From assembly GCA_014858325.1 (NCBI GenBank), contig RKCM01000204.1, forward strand, positions 1 through 16,954: a stretch of DNA of 16,954 nucleotides, given 5' to 3'. Position 1 is the first letter of the stretch. Each line of letters begins with the position of its first letter. Shown here piece after piece: positions 8,314 through 13,925 of this stretch. The notes below the pieces were generated by a model. The model was not told the DNA's origin. It did not search any database and saw only the letters and a program-made list of their open reading frames with translations. This DNA comes from Oscillospiraceae bacterium (lineage in GTDB: Bacteria; Bacillota; Clostridia; Oscillospirales; Ruminococcaceae). The translations under genes were made by a program, and so were the position numbers.

Positions 8314-8383
8314 TTCTTCCTACCATTTCTTTTGCTCCCCGCTTCGCGTGCGCGCAGGAGTAAATATTTCCCTTTGTACTCCT

Positions 8384-8411
8384 ATTATACACAAGGCGGT
8401 GGGGCTTGCAA
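8384..8411 (-). promoter_or_regulatory. sigma70-type promoter of the RND gene
   Basis: The minus strand has TTGCAA (8406-8411), a 16-base spacer and a perfect TATAAT (8384-8389), about 70 bases upstream of the RND start. It is divergent from the ricT promoter in the same intergenic region. Confidence 0.7.
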
Positions 8412-8462
8412 GGGGAGGCCCTGTTTTTTTCGTGGAAATGTGGTGAAATATCCCTTTGGTTA

Positions 8463-8471
8463 TGGTATACT
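8463..8471 (+). promoter_or_regulatory. Extended -10 promoter of ricT
   Basis: TGGTATACT combines the extended TGn element with TATACT (8466-8471), about 75 bases before the ricT start. The -35 region is poor. It is divergent from the RND promoter some 55 bases away. Confidence 0.55.
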
Positions 8472-8547
8472 AAAGCAGAGAATGGATCAGCAGGCCCTTT
8501 TTGCGGCCCGCTTCAAACGATACAAAAACAACAAAGCAGGGAGTGCT

Positions 8548-9486
8548 ATGAAAAAAGTCATTTCGGTCCGTTTTAAGGACAACGGCAAAAGTTATTATTT
8601 TGACCCCGCCGATCAGGAGATCCACACCGGCGATTACGTCATCGTCGAGACGGCCCGGGGCGTGGAGTGCGGCGAGGTGGTGCAGGGCGTGCGGGAGATC
8701 TCCGATGCAGCGGTGCCCAAGGCCCTGAAGCCCATCACCCGGATGGCCGACAGCGTGGATGTGCGCCGGATGCGCCAGAACCGCGAAGATGAGAAGCGAG
8801 CCTACCACACCTGTCAGGAGTGCATCGCCCGCCACAAGCTGGAGATGAAGCTGGTGGAGGCCGAATATACCCTCGACCGCTCCAAGATCATGTTCTATTT
8901 CACCGCCGACGGCCGGGTGGATTTCCGCGAGCTGGTCAAGGACCTGGCCGGCATCTTCCACACCCGCATCGAGCTGCGCCAGATCGGCGTGCGGGACGAG
9001 AGCAAGATGATCGGCGGCCTGGGCATCTGCGGCCAGCCCTTCTGCTGCTCCCGCTTTTTGAAGGATTTCCAGCCCGTCTCCATCAAAATGGCCAAGGAGC
9101 AGGGCCTTTCCCTCAACCCCACCAAGATCAGCGGTGCCTGCGGCCGCCTGATGTGCTGCCTGGCCTATGAGGAAAACGCCTACGAGTACCTCAACAGCAT
9201 CATGCCCATGGTGGGCAGCACCGTCCGCACCCCGGACGGCCTGGGCACCGTGCTGGAAGTCAACCCCATCTCCGGCTATCTCCGGGTGCGCTGCGGCACC
9301 GAGACCCTGGCCCCGCGCTACTACAAGGTGGGCGTGTGCGAGTATGTCAGCGGCGGCAAGCGCGCCCCCCGCCGCCCGGACCCGGACGACGATTATTCCG
9401 GCGTGCGCAACCCCGCCCCCGTGGTAGCTTCTGCGGACGCAAACGGCAGCGCAAACTGTGGAAACTGCCCCAAAAAGGAGCGCTAA
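8548..9486 (+). CDS. ricT: RicT/YaaT, PSP1-domain regulator of RNA processing
   Basis: RicT is the PSP1-domain subunit of the RicA-RicF-RicT (Y-complex), which in Bacillus subtilis carries Fe-S clusters and directs RNase Y processing of selected mRNAs. The 312-residue product shows the family signatures: GGLGICGQPFCCSRFL (156-170), KMAKEQGLSLNPTKISG (180-196) and ACGRLMCCLAYE (197-208). Cysteines 161, 166, 167, 198, 203 and 204 are candidate cluster ligands. The tail from about 270 is Pro/Asp-rich and ends with a second small Cys motif, CGNC (304-307). The frame stays open for almost 1.9 kb upstream, antisense to the RND gene, so a stop codon does not set the start. I chose the ATG with GCAGGGAG 5 bases before it, which gives the family N-terminus MKKVISVRFK. 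It heads a plus-strand block with ferredoxin, trmN6 and rsmI. Confidence 0.93.
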   Translation: MKKVISVRFKDNGKSYYFDPADQEIHTGDYVIVETARGVECGEVVQGVREISDAAVPKALKPITRMADSVDVRRMRQNREDEKRAYHTCQECIARHKLEMKLVEAEYTLDRSKIMFYFTADGRVDFRELVKDLAGIFHTRIELRQIGVRDESKMIGGLGICGQPFCCSRFLKDFQPVSIKMAKEQGLSLNPTKISGACGRLMCCLAYEENAYEYLNSIMPMVGSTVRTPDGLGTVLEVNPISGYLRVRCGTETLAPRYYKVGVCEYVSGGKRAPRRPDPDDDYSGVRNPAPVVASADANGSANCGNCPKKER

Positions 9487-9516
9487 TTCCCAGAAATATA
9501 GTGGGAAATCATGGCA

Positions 9517-9649
9517 GTTAGTATCGTAAAACTAACCGTTTTCCGTGATTTTTGACAACTAACCTCTTCAAATTTCCCCAGAAGTTAGCCCATGCTTTTG
9601 TGCAACCCCACAAAAAAGCTGGTTTTGCATTTTGTGCGGTACGGTTAGT
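9517..9649. promoter_or_regulatory. Cluster of GTTAGT/ACTAAC motifs upstream of ferredoxin
   Basis: GTTAGT (9517-9522) and ACTAAC (9531-9536) form an inverted repeat with an 8-base spacer. Further copies are ACTAAC (9558-9563), GTTAG (9584-9588) and GTTAGT (9644-9649). The last abuts the probable -35 box of the ferredoxin promoter. The 9-mer ACTAACCGT (9531-9539) recurs inverted at 9641-9649. The same hexamer flanks the -10 box of feoAB. The arrangement suggests binding sites for one regulator; its identity is not visible here. Confidence 0.4.
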
Positions 9650-9650
9650 C

Positions 9651-9679
9651 TTGCCTTTTCGTTTTTGCTTTGCTAAAAT
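9651..9679 (+). promoter_or_regulatory. Probable promoter of the ferredoxin gene
   Basis: TTGCCT (9651-9656), a 17-base spacer and TAAAAT (9674-9679) preceded by TGC (extended -10). Transcription would start near 9686, leaving an untranslated leader of about 90 bases. The 289-base gap after ricT is AT-richer than its surroundings and holds no other gene that I can support. Confidence 0.55.
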
Positions 9680-9775
9680 CGTGTCAAGGAAGATTTCCGA
9701 GGGCGCTTTGCCAAAGCCGTGCAACGGCAGGCGTCTTCTAAAACAGCGCACGGGAGATAAAGGAGAGTTACTATT

Positions 9776-9946
9776 ATGGCACACAAGGTTTCTGACGCAT
9801 GTGTTGGCTGCGGCGCTTGCGAGGGCGCTTGCCCCGTTGGTGCAATCACCGTTGAGAATGGCAAGGCTGAAGTGAACGCTGAGTCCTGCATCGACTGCGG
9901 CGCTTGCGAGGGTGCTTGCCCCACTGGTGCTATCGCTGCTGAATAA
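9776..9946 (+). CDS. Clostridial-type 2[4Fe-4S] ferredoxin
   Basis: This is a low-potential electron carrier of 56 residues, the standard length of clostridial ferredoxins, acting in the cytoplasm with partners such as pyruvate:ferredoxin oxidoreductase and hydrogenase. It has two complete cluster motifs: Cys9, 12, 15 and 19 followed by Pro20, and Cys38, 41, 44 and 48 followed by Pro49. The two halves are an internal repeat (CxxCGACEGACPxGAI). AAAGGAG lies 10 bases before the ATG. It has its own promoter and a strong terminator, so it is a monocistronic insert between ricT and trmN6. Codon use differs sharply from its neighbours: Ala is mostly GCT, and Gly/Val often GGT and GTT, where neighbours favour GCC, GGC and GTG. 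That pattern fits a very highly expressed gene. Assignment is secure; physiological partner unknown. Confidence 0.97.
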   Translation: MAHKVSDACVGCGACEGACPVGAITVENGKAEVNAESCIDCGACEGACPTGAIAAE

Positions 9947-9980
9947 TTTTTTGCAGTATAGCCTGTCTTAAAACGACACA

Positions 9981-10018
9981 AAAAGCAGCAGACCTGTCTC
10001 GATGGGTCTGCTGCTTTT
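9981..10018 (+). terminator. Intrinsic terminator of the ferredoxin gene
   Basis: A perfect 14-base stem, AAAAGCAGCAGACC (9981-9994) against 10005-10018, encloses a 10-base loop and ends in four T. It begins 34 bases past the ferredoxin stop and could also work on the minus strand. Confidence 0.92.
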
Positions 10019-10055
10019 CTGTTTGTCTGCAACAAAGGATTTTTTACGCCGACCT

Positions 10056-10733
10056 ATGGAACATTCTACCGAGATTTTGTATAATAAGACAGAAGTCTAC
10101 TGTTCGCGCGTCCACCGTTTCGGCTCCGACGCGCTGCTGCTGGCGCGGTTTTGCCCGCCCAAGCGCACCCAGAAAGCCGCCGACCTCTGCTCCGGCTGCG
10201 GCATCGTCAGCCTGGAATGGCACGACAGCGGCCACCGCGGCCCCTGCACGGCGCTGGAGCTGCAGCCCGAGGCCAGCGCTCTGCTGGCCCAGGCCGTGGC
10301 GGAGCAGGGCCTTGGCCACATCGTGCCCCTCTGCGCCGACCTGCGCACCTGCCGGGAAGGGGAGGGCACCTACGACCTGTGTGCCTGCAACCCGCCCTAT
10401 TTCACCGACGGCATCCAGAGCGCCAACGCCGCCCGGGCCACGGCCCGCCACGAGACGGACTGCACGCTGGACGATGTCTGCGCCTGTGGCTTCCGGCTTT
10501 TGAAGGACGGTGGGCGGCTGGCCCTCTGCCACCGGCCCGAGCGCCTGGCCGAGGTGCTGGCGGTGCTGCGGGCCCATCGGCTGGAGCCCAAGCGGCTGGC
10601 CTTTGTGAAGAACCGGCCCGACAGCGCCCCCTGGCTCTTTCTGGTAGAAGCCCAGAAAAACCGCAAAACAGGCTTGCGCATCGAGCCGGATCTTTTGATC
10701 TCGGCAGGGGCAGCGCTTTATGGGCCACGCTGA
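10056..10733 (+). CDS. trmN6: tRNA1(Val) adenine-37 N6-methyltransferase family protein (YabB/TrmN6)
   Basis: This is a SAM-dependent class I methyltransferase of 225 residues. The N-terminus RFGSDALLLARF (21-32) matches the YabB/YfiC family FG(T/M)DAVLL segment. Motif I is DLCSGCGI (43-50), which binds SAM. NPPY (112-115) is the catalytic motif of amino-N6-adenine methyltransferases. In Escherichia coli the homologue modifies A37 of tRNA1(Val); the exact target here is inferred. The frame extends upstream to 10002, into the ferredoxin terminator. I chose the ATG at 10056 because the protein then starts at the usual family position, although the only good ribosome site (AAAGGA) is 16 bases away. 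No clear promoter was found between the terminator and this start. In Bacillus yabB lies between yaaT and yabC, and that order is kept here. Confidence 0.88.
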   Translation: MEHSTEILYNKTEVYCSRVHRFGSDALLLARFCPPKRTQKAADLCSGCGIVSLEWHDSGHRGPCTALELQPEASALLAQAVAEQGLGHIVPLCADLRTCREGEGTYDLCACNPPYFTDGIQSANAARATARHETDCTLDDVCACGFRLLKDGGRLALCHRPERLAEVLAVLRAHRLEPKRLAFVKNRPDSAPWLFLVEAQKNRKTGLRIEPDLLISAGAALYGPR

Positions 10734-10734
10734 G

Positions 10735-10863
10735 CCCTCTCCGTCATCGCTGCGCGATGCCACCTCTCCCGAAGGGCGAGGTCTTTCTCAATTCCGCAAA
10801 GTTTCCCTTCTTGCTAAAGAGCTCCCCCTCCGGGGGAGCTGTCTGCGAAGCAGACTGAGAGGG
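10735..10863. repeat. Palindromic repeat element, copy B
   Basis: The element starts one base after the trmN6 stop codon and is bounded by CCCTCTC (10735-10741) and GAGAGGG (10857-10863). It holds four hairpins: CATCGC/GCGATG (10745-10759), ACCTCTCCC/GGGCGAGGT (10762-10782, one mismatch), AGCTCCCC/GGGGGAGCT (10819-10840) and GTCTGC/GCAGAC (10841-10855). The first 48 bases are nearly identical to copy A read from the RND stop. The T-to-C and A-to-G differences in the first hairpin are compensatory. It separates trmN6 from rsmI within one coding direction and could reduce read-through. Confidence 0.8.
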
Positions 10864-10885
10864 TTCTTTCTGATTGGAGGTAACT

Positions 10886-11725
10886 ATGGCAGGAACACTC
10901 TATATCGTCGCCACCCCCATCGGCAATCTGGACGATATGCCGCCCCGGGTGGCGGCCACCTTTGGCGCGGCGGATTTCATCGCCGCCGAGGACACCCGCG
11001 TCACCATGAAGCTGCTCAATTTTCTGGGCCTGAAAAAGCCCATGGTCAGCTATTATGAGCACGCCCTGCAAAAGGGCGAGGGCATCCTCCGCCGCATCGA
11101 GGCAGGGGAGAACTGTGCCCTCTGCTCCGACGCCGGGATGCCCTGCGTCTCCGACCCCGGTGAGGTCATCGTCCGGGACGCACTGGCCCGGGGCATCCGG
11201 GTCGTGCCCGTGCCTGCCGCCTCCGCCTGCGTCACAGCGCTGGCCGTCTCAGGGCAGGACACCTCCCGCTGGGTGTTCGAGGGCTTTCTGCCCGTCAACC
11301 GCAAGCAGAAAAAGGAGCGGCTGGCAGAGCTGCTGAGCGAAAAGCGCACCGTCATCTTCTACGAAGCGCCCCACAAGCTGCGCACCACGCTGGACGATCT
11401 GACCGCCGCCTTCGGCGGGGAGCGGAGCATCACCCTTTGCCGGGAGCTGACCAAACTCCACGAGGAGATCTGGAAGACCACCCTGGGCGAGGCTGTGGCT
11501 CACTACGCCGCCAACGAGCCCCGGGGCGAGTATGTGCTGGTGATGGCGGGTGCCCCTGCCGAAGCCCCCGCCGAGCTGACGCTGGAACAAGCCGCCCAGC
11601 GGGCCCTGGAGCTGACGGAGGAGGGCTTCGCTTCTTCCGCCGCCGCCAAAGCCGCCGCCCAGGGCACGCCGTATTCCAAGAGTGAAGTATATAAACAGCT
11701 GCTGGCATTACAGCAGGAAGCATAA
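10886..11725 (+). CDS. rsmI: 16S rRNA (cytidine-1402 2'-O)-methyltransferase
   Basis: RsmI methylates the ribose of C1402 in the decoding centre of 16S rRNA. The 279-residue product matches the family (about 286 in E. coli) and belongs to the tetrapyrrole-methylase fold. Motifs are TLYIVATPIGNLDD (4-17), AAEDTRVT (33-40), the SAM-site loop SDAGMPCVSDPG (81-92), and YEAPHKL near residue 155. The C-terminal region is Ala-rich and ends with SKSEVYKQLL, a segment typical of the family. The frame also opens at TTG 12 bases upstream, but GGAGG lies 5 bases before the ATG at 10886 and gives the usual N-terminus. It follows trmN6 as in Bacillus (yabB-yabC), with repeat copy B between them, and is followed by the phosphoesterase after 18 bases. 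Confidence 0.95.
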   Translation: MAGTLYIVATPIGNLDDMPPRVAATFGAADFIAAEDTRVTMKLLNFLGLKKPMVSYYEHALQKGEGILRRIEAGENCALCSDAGMPCVSDPGEVIVRDALARGIRVVPVPAASACVTALAVSGQDTSRWVFEGFLPVNRKQKKERLAELLSEKRTVIFYEAPHKLRTTLDDLTAAFGGERSITLCRELTKLHEEIWKTTLGEAVAHYAANEPRGEYVLVMAGAPAEAPAELTLEQAAQRALELTEEGFASSAAAKAAAQGTPYSKSEVYKQLLALQQEA

Positions 11726-11743
11726 TTTAGGAGGACCCCATCC

Positions 11744-12235
11744 GTGACGAAACTTTTGATCCTGAGCGACAGCCACAACAGCAGCGACGCCGTGGCCCGC
11801 ATCCTGAAAGCCGAGCGCGACCAGATCGACGCGCTGATCTTTCTGGGCGACGGCCTGCGTGATCTGGAATTGGCGCTGACAAAATATCCCAAACTCCGGG
11901 CCTACGCCGTGGCCGGAAACTGCGATTTTGGGGCGCTGGAGCCCTATGACGGGCTGGTGGCCTTCGATGGGGTCATTGTTTTTTATACCCACGGCCATAT
12001 GTATGGTGTAAAGTACGATCTGGATACCATTTCCGATGCTGCCGCCGCCCGGGGCGCGCAGGTGGCCCTGTTTGGCCACACCCACATCCCGGCGGCGGAG
12101 AGACGAAACGGCGTCTTCCTGTTCAACCCCGGCTCCTGCGGCCGCTGCTACACCGGGCCCAACACCTACGGCCTTTTGACGCTGGAAGACGGTAAGATCC
12201 TTGCACACGAACACAAAGAGGTACCAAAAGAATGA
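11744..12235 (+). CDS. YfcE/MJ0936-type metallophosphoesterase
   Basis: This is a dinuclear-metal phosphodiesterase of the calcineurin-like superfamily, 163 residues, which is the normal length for the small YfcE/MJ0936 group. The complete metal ligand set is visible: Asp9 and His11 in SDSH, GDG with Asp36, Asn59 in GNCD, THGH (82-85) and GHTH (111-114). It has no signal peptide, so it is cytoplasmic. Characterised relatives hydrolyse artificial phosphodiesters or cyclic nucleotides; the natural substrate is uncertain. Translation starts at GTG with AGGAGG 9 bases upstream. The stop overlaps the birA start by 4 bases (ATGA), so the two genes are probably translationally coupled. Confidence 0.92.
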   Translation: MTKLLILSDSHNSSDAVARILKAERDQIDALIFLGDGLRDLELALTKYPKLRAYAVAGNCDFGALEPYDGLVAFDGVIVFYTHGHMYGVKYDLDTISDAAAARGAQVALFGHTHIPAAERRNGVFLFNPGSCGRCYTGPNTYGLLTLEDGKILAHEHKEVPKE

Positions 12236-12999
12236 GCATCAATGAAGTGCGCTGCCTGCCCGAGTGCGGCAGCACCAACGCCTATGTGAAAGAACACTTT
12301 GAGGAGTTCGGCCCCGTGGCCGCCGTTTACACCACCAACCAGACCGCCGGGCGGGGCCGCCTGGGCCGCACCTGGGTCAACGCCGAGGGCCGTGCCCTCT
12401 ACTACACCGTTGCCATCCGGGAGCCGCTGGCCCAGCCTGCCACCCTGCCGCTGCTGGCCAGCCTGGCCGTAAAAGACCAGCTGGCCCGGCGCTATGGCGT
12501 AGAGTGCCAGATCAAATGGCCCAACGACCTGCTGCTGAACGGCAAAAAGATCGTCGGCATCCTGTGCGAGAGCGTCTGTTACGGCTACGAGATGCAGGGC
12601 CGGGGCATTTTGTGCGGCATCGGCATCAATCTGGCCCAGCCCCAGAGCTATTTTGACGCCGCCGCGCTGCCCCACGGCACCTCGCTGGAGCTGCAGGGCG
12701 CCAAGGTCGATCTTGCCGCCGACCCCCAGTGGCTGGCCGAGGCTCTGACCGATTTCGGCTTTGACCGCCCCCTGTATTCCTTCGCGAAGGACGGCTTTGC
12801 CCCCTTCCGGGAGGCATACAAAAAGGCCTGCATCAACATCGGCCGCCGCGTCACCTTCGACCTGCCCGGCGGCGGCGAGGGCAGCGGCATTGCCACCGAT
12901 GTGGATGAGGAGGGCCGCCTCGTCGTCCGCACCGACTCCGGCGAGGAGCACGTCTTTACCGGCGAAGTTTCCGTCCACGGCATCTACGGAGCCGTTTAA
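12232..12999 (+). CDS. birA: Biotin--[acetyl-CoA-carboxylase] ligase without DNA-binding domain
   Basis: This enzyme activates biotin with ATP and transfers it to the lysine of biotin-accepting proteins such as acetyl-CoA or pyruvate carboxylase. The 255-residue protein has the catalytic core GRGRLGRTW (40-48, biotinyl-adenylate loop), KWPND (95-99), KIVGIL (106-111) and GIGINL (129-134). A C-terminal SH3-like domain covers about 210-255. The N-terminal helix-turn-helix of bifunctional BirA is missing, so this is a group I ligase that should not repress biotin genes itself. AAAGAGGT lies about 10 bases before the ATG. It overlaps the phosphoesterase by 4 bases and is the last gene of the plus-strand block. 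A repeat and a strong terminator follow. Confidence 0.95.
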   Translation: MSINEVRCLPECGSTNAYVKEHFEEFGPVAAVYTTNQTAGRGRLGRTWVNAEGRALYYTVAIREPLAQPATLPLLASLAVKDQLARRYGVECQIKWPNDLLLNGKKIVGILCESVCYGYEMQGRGILCGIGINLAQPQSYFDAAALPHGTSLELQGAKVDLAADPQWLAEALTDFGFDRPLYSFAKDGFAPFREAYKKACINIGRRVTFDLPGGGEGSGIATDVDEEGRLVVRTDSGEEHVFTGEVSVHGIYGAV

Positions 13000-13061
13000 C
13001 TTCCTCTACGCCTTGGCTCTCCCTTTGGGAGAGCTGGCGCGTCAGCGCCTGAGAGGGCGAA
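13000..13061. repeat. Palindromic repeat element, copy C
   Basis: The element begins at the base after the birA stop codon. It contains GCTCTCCC-TTT-GGGAGAGC and GGCGC-GTCA-GCGCC hairpins, then GCGCCTGAGAGGGCGAA (13045-13061). The last 17 bases recur exactly after the second carboxypeptidase gene (copy D). CCTCT at the left and GAGAGG at the right echo the ends of copies A and B, so it looks like another module combination of the same family. Confidence 0.7.
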
Positions 13062-13075
13062 TTTTCCCCATAAAA

Positions 13076-13225
13076 CCCAAAATCCCCCTCCGACGCTTGC
13101 GGTACGCCGGAGGGGGATTTTGTTTGGGGTATTGCTTTGGTGTGAGGAGGAATCATGTGCGGGAGAGCGGTTGCGGCCCCGCTCCCCCACAGCCATAGTA
13201 TACCCGATTTCGGCGCAAAAGTCAT
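13076..13225 (-). ncRNA. Candidate small RNA (promoter plus terminator, no gene)
   Basis: On the minus strand ATGACT (13220-13225), a 17-base spacer and TATACT (13197-13202) form a plausible promoter pointing away from the gamma-carbonic anhydrase gene. A transcript starting near 13190 would run about 115 bases to the terminator at 13079-13121. It would contain a GC-rich hairpin (GGGAGCGG / CCGCTCTCCC, one bulge, 13161-13186) and then an unpaired CCTCCT (13145-13150), complementary to Shine-Dalgarno sites. No known RNA family was recognised. The alternative is simply the 3' untranslated region of the neighbouring gene. Confidence 0.25.
13079..13121. terminator. Bidirectional terminator between birA and the gamma-carbonic anhydrase gene
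   Basis: A perfect 14-base outer stem, AAAATCCCCCTCCG (13079-13092) against 13108-13121, encloses 15 bases that can pair further. The T runs at both ends allow termination of birA on the plus strand and of minus-strand transcripts from the right. Confidence 0.85.
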
Positions 13226-13268
13226 TACCTTCTTGTGAAAAAATGTTGCATCGCTTGTGAAATCTTTG

Positions 13269-13814
13269 TTAATGCGCCTCTGCGGTTTCGCCCTGCTTTT
13301 CGCCTGCGGCAAGTTCCGCGTGCCGATGCCCCAGCTCCACATAGAGGGCTGCATTGCTGCGGTTCATTTCCAGCTGGGCGGGGGTGATGGTCTTGATGAC
13401 GCGGGCAGGCACGCCCACGGCCACCGAATCGTCCGGGATGTGCATCCCCTCCGGCACCAGCGCCCCGGCCCCGATGATGCACCGCCTGCCCACCACACAG
13501 CCGTTGAGCAGGGTGGCGTGCATCCCGATCAGGCTGTCGTCGCCCACGGTGCAGCCGTGCACCAGGGCGCAGTGGCCCACCGTTACATTTTTGCCCAGAT
13601 GCACCGGGAAACCTGCGTCGCAGTGCACCACAGCGTTGTCCTGCACGTTGCAGCCCTCGTCCAGAACCAAAGCGTCCTCGTCGCCCCGCAGCACGGCCCC
13701 GTACCAGACGGAGCTGTCCTGCCCCAGAACCACATCGCCCAGCACGGTCGCGTTGGCGGCCACAAAGGCCGCGCCCGCGTTGCGGGGCGTTTTTCCACCA
13801 AAGGATGCGATCAT
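13269..13814 (-). CDS. Gamma-carbonic anhydrase family hexapeptide protein
   Basis: This is a left-handed beta-helix protein of 181 residues related to gamma-class carbonic anhydrase and the YrdA/PaaY group, probably a trimer with metal sites between subunits. Hexapeptide repeats run from about 20 to 135. The three zinc or iron ligands are His64, His81 and His86 (NAVVHCD, VGHCALVH). Conserved Arg43, Asp45 and Gln58 are also present. The acidic loop of the archaeal enzyme Cam that promotes catalysis is absent, as in most bacterial relatives, so carbonic anhydrase activity is not assured. AAAGGTGG lies about 10 bases before the ATG. It stands alone, back to back with the carboxypeptidase genes. 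The C-terminal 30 residues are a helical tail. Confidence 0.92.
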   Translation of the reverse strand: MIASFGGKTPRNAGAAFVAANATVLGDVVLGQDSSVWYGAVLRGDEDALVLDEGCNVQDNAVVHCDAGFPVHLGKNVTVGHCALVHGCTVGDDSLIGMHATLLNGCVVGRRCIIGAGALVPEGMHIPDDSVAVGVPARVIKTITPAQLEMNRSNAALYVELGHRHAELAAGEKQGETAEAH

Positions 13815-13849
13815 TGTTGAAAAACCACCTTTCTCTTTTTCGTCATTTA

Positions 13850-13858
13850 TGGTATTCT
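13850..13858 (+). promoter_or_regulatory. Weak candidate promoter of the carboxypeptidase pair
   Basis: TGGTATTCT resembles an extended -10 (TATTCT at 13853-13858) about 70 bases before the first carboxypeptidase start. The -35 region is only T-rich. This is the best candidate in the short divergent intergenic region, but it is weak. Confidence 0.3.
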
Positions 13859-13925
13859 TTTATCAGTTGAAGTTTTGCGCACGGCCTGTGCGGCCGCGCA
13901 TTGCTTTCAAAGGAGTCTTCGTCTC

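Noticed and set aside
6658..8547. Apparent N-terminal extension of ricT by about 630 residues
   Set aside because: The frame is open only as antisense of the RND gene. A ribosome site, a promoter and the family N-terminus all mark 8548 as the start.
9487..9508. Weak inverted repeat TTCCCA...TGGGAA after ricT as a terminator
   Set aside because: The stem is only six bases with a long loop and no T run follows. I could not support a terminator for ricT.
9552..9557. TTGACA as the ferredoxin -35 box
   Set aside because: No -10-like sequence occurs 16-18 bases downstream; the TTGCCT/TAAAAT pair closer to the gene is better.
10080..10085. Perfect TATAAT inside the trmN6 coding region
   Set aside because: It lies downstream of the start codon, has no -35 match, and no suitable in-frame start follows without losing the family N-terminus.
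13155..13238. Small plus-strand frame of 27 codons preceded by AGGAGG
   Set aside because: The ribosome site is good, but spacing is only 4 bases, no promoter is visible after the birA terminator, and the peptide resembles nothing known. It also overlaps the alternative small-RNA reading.
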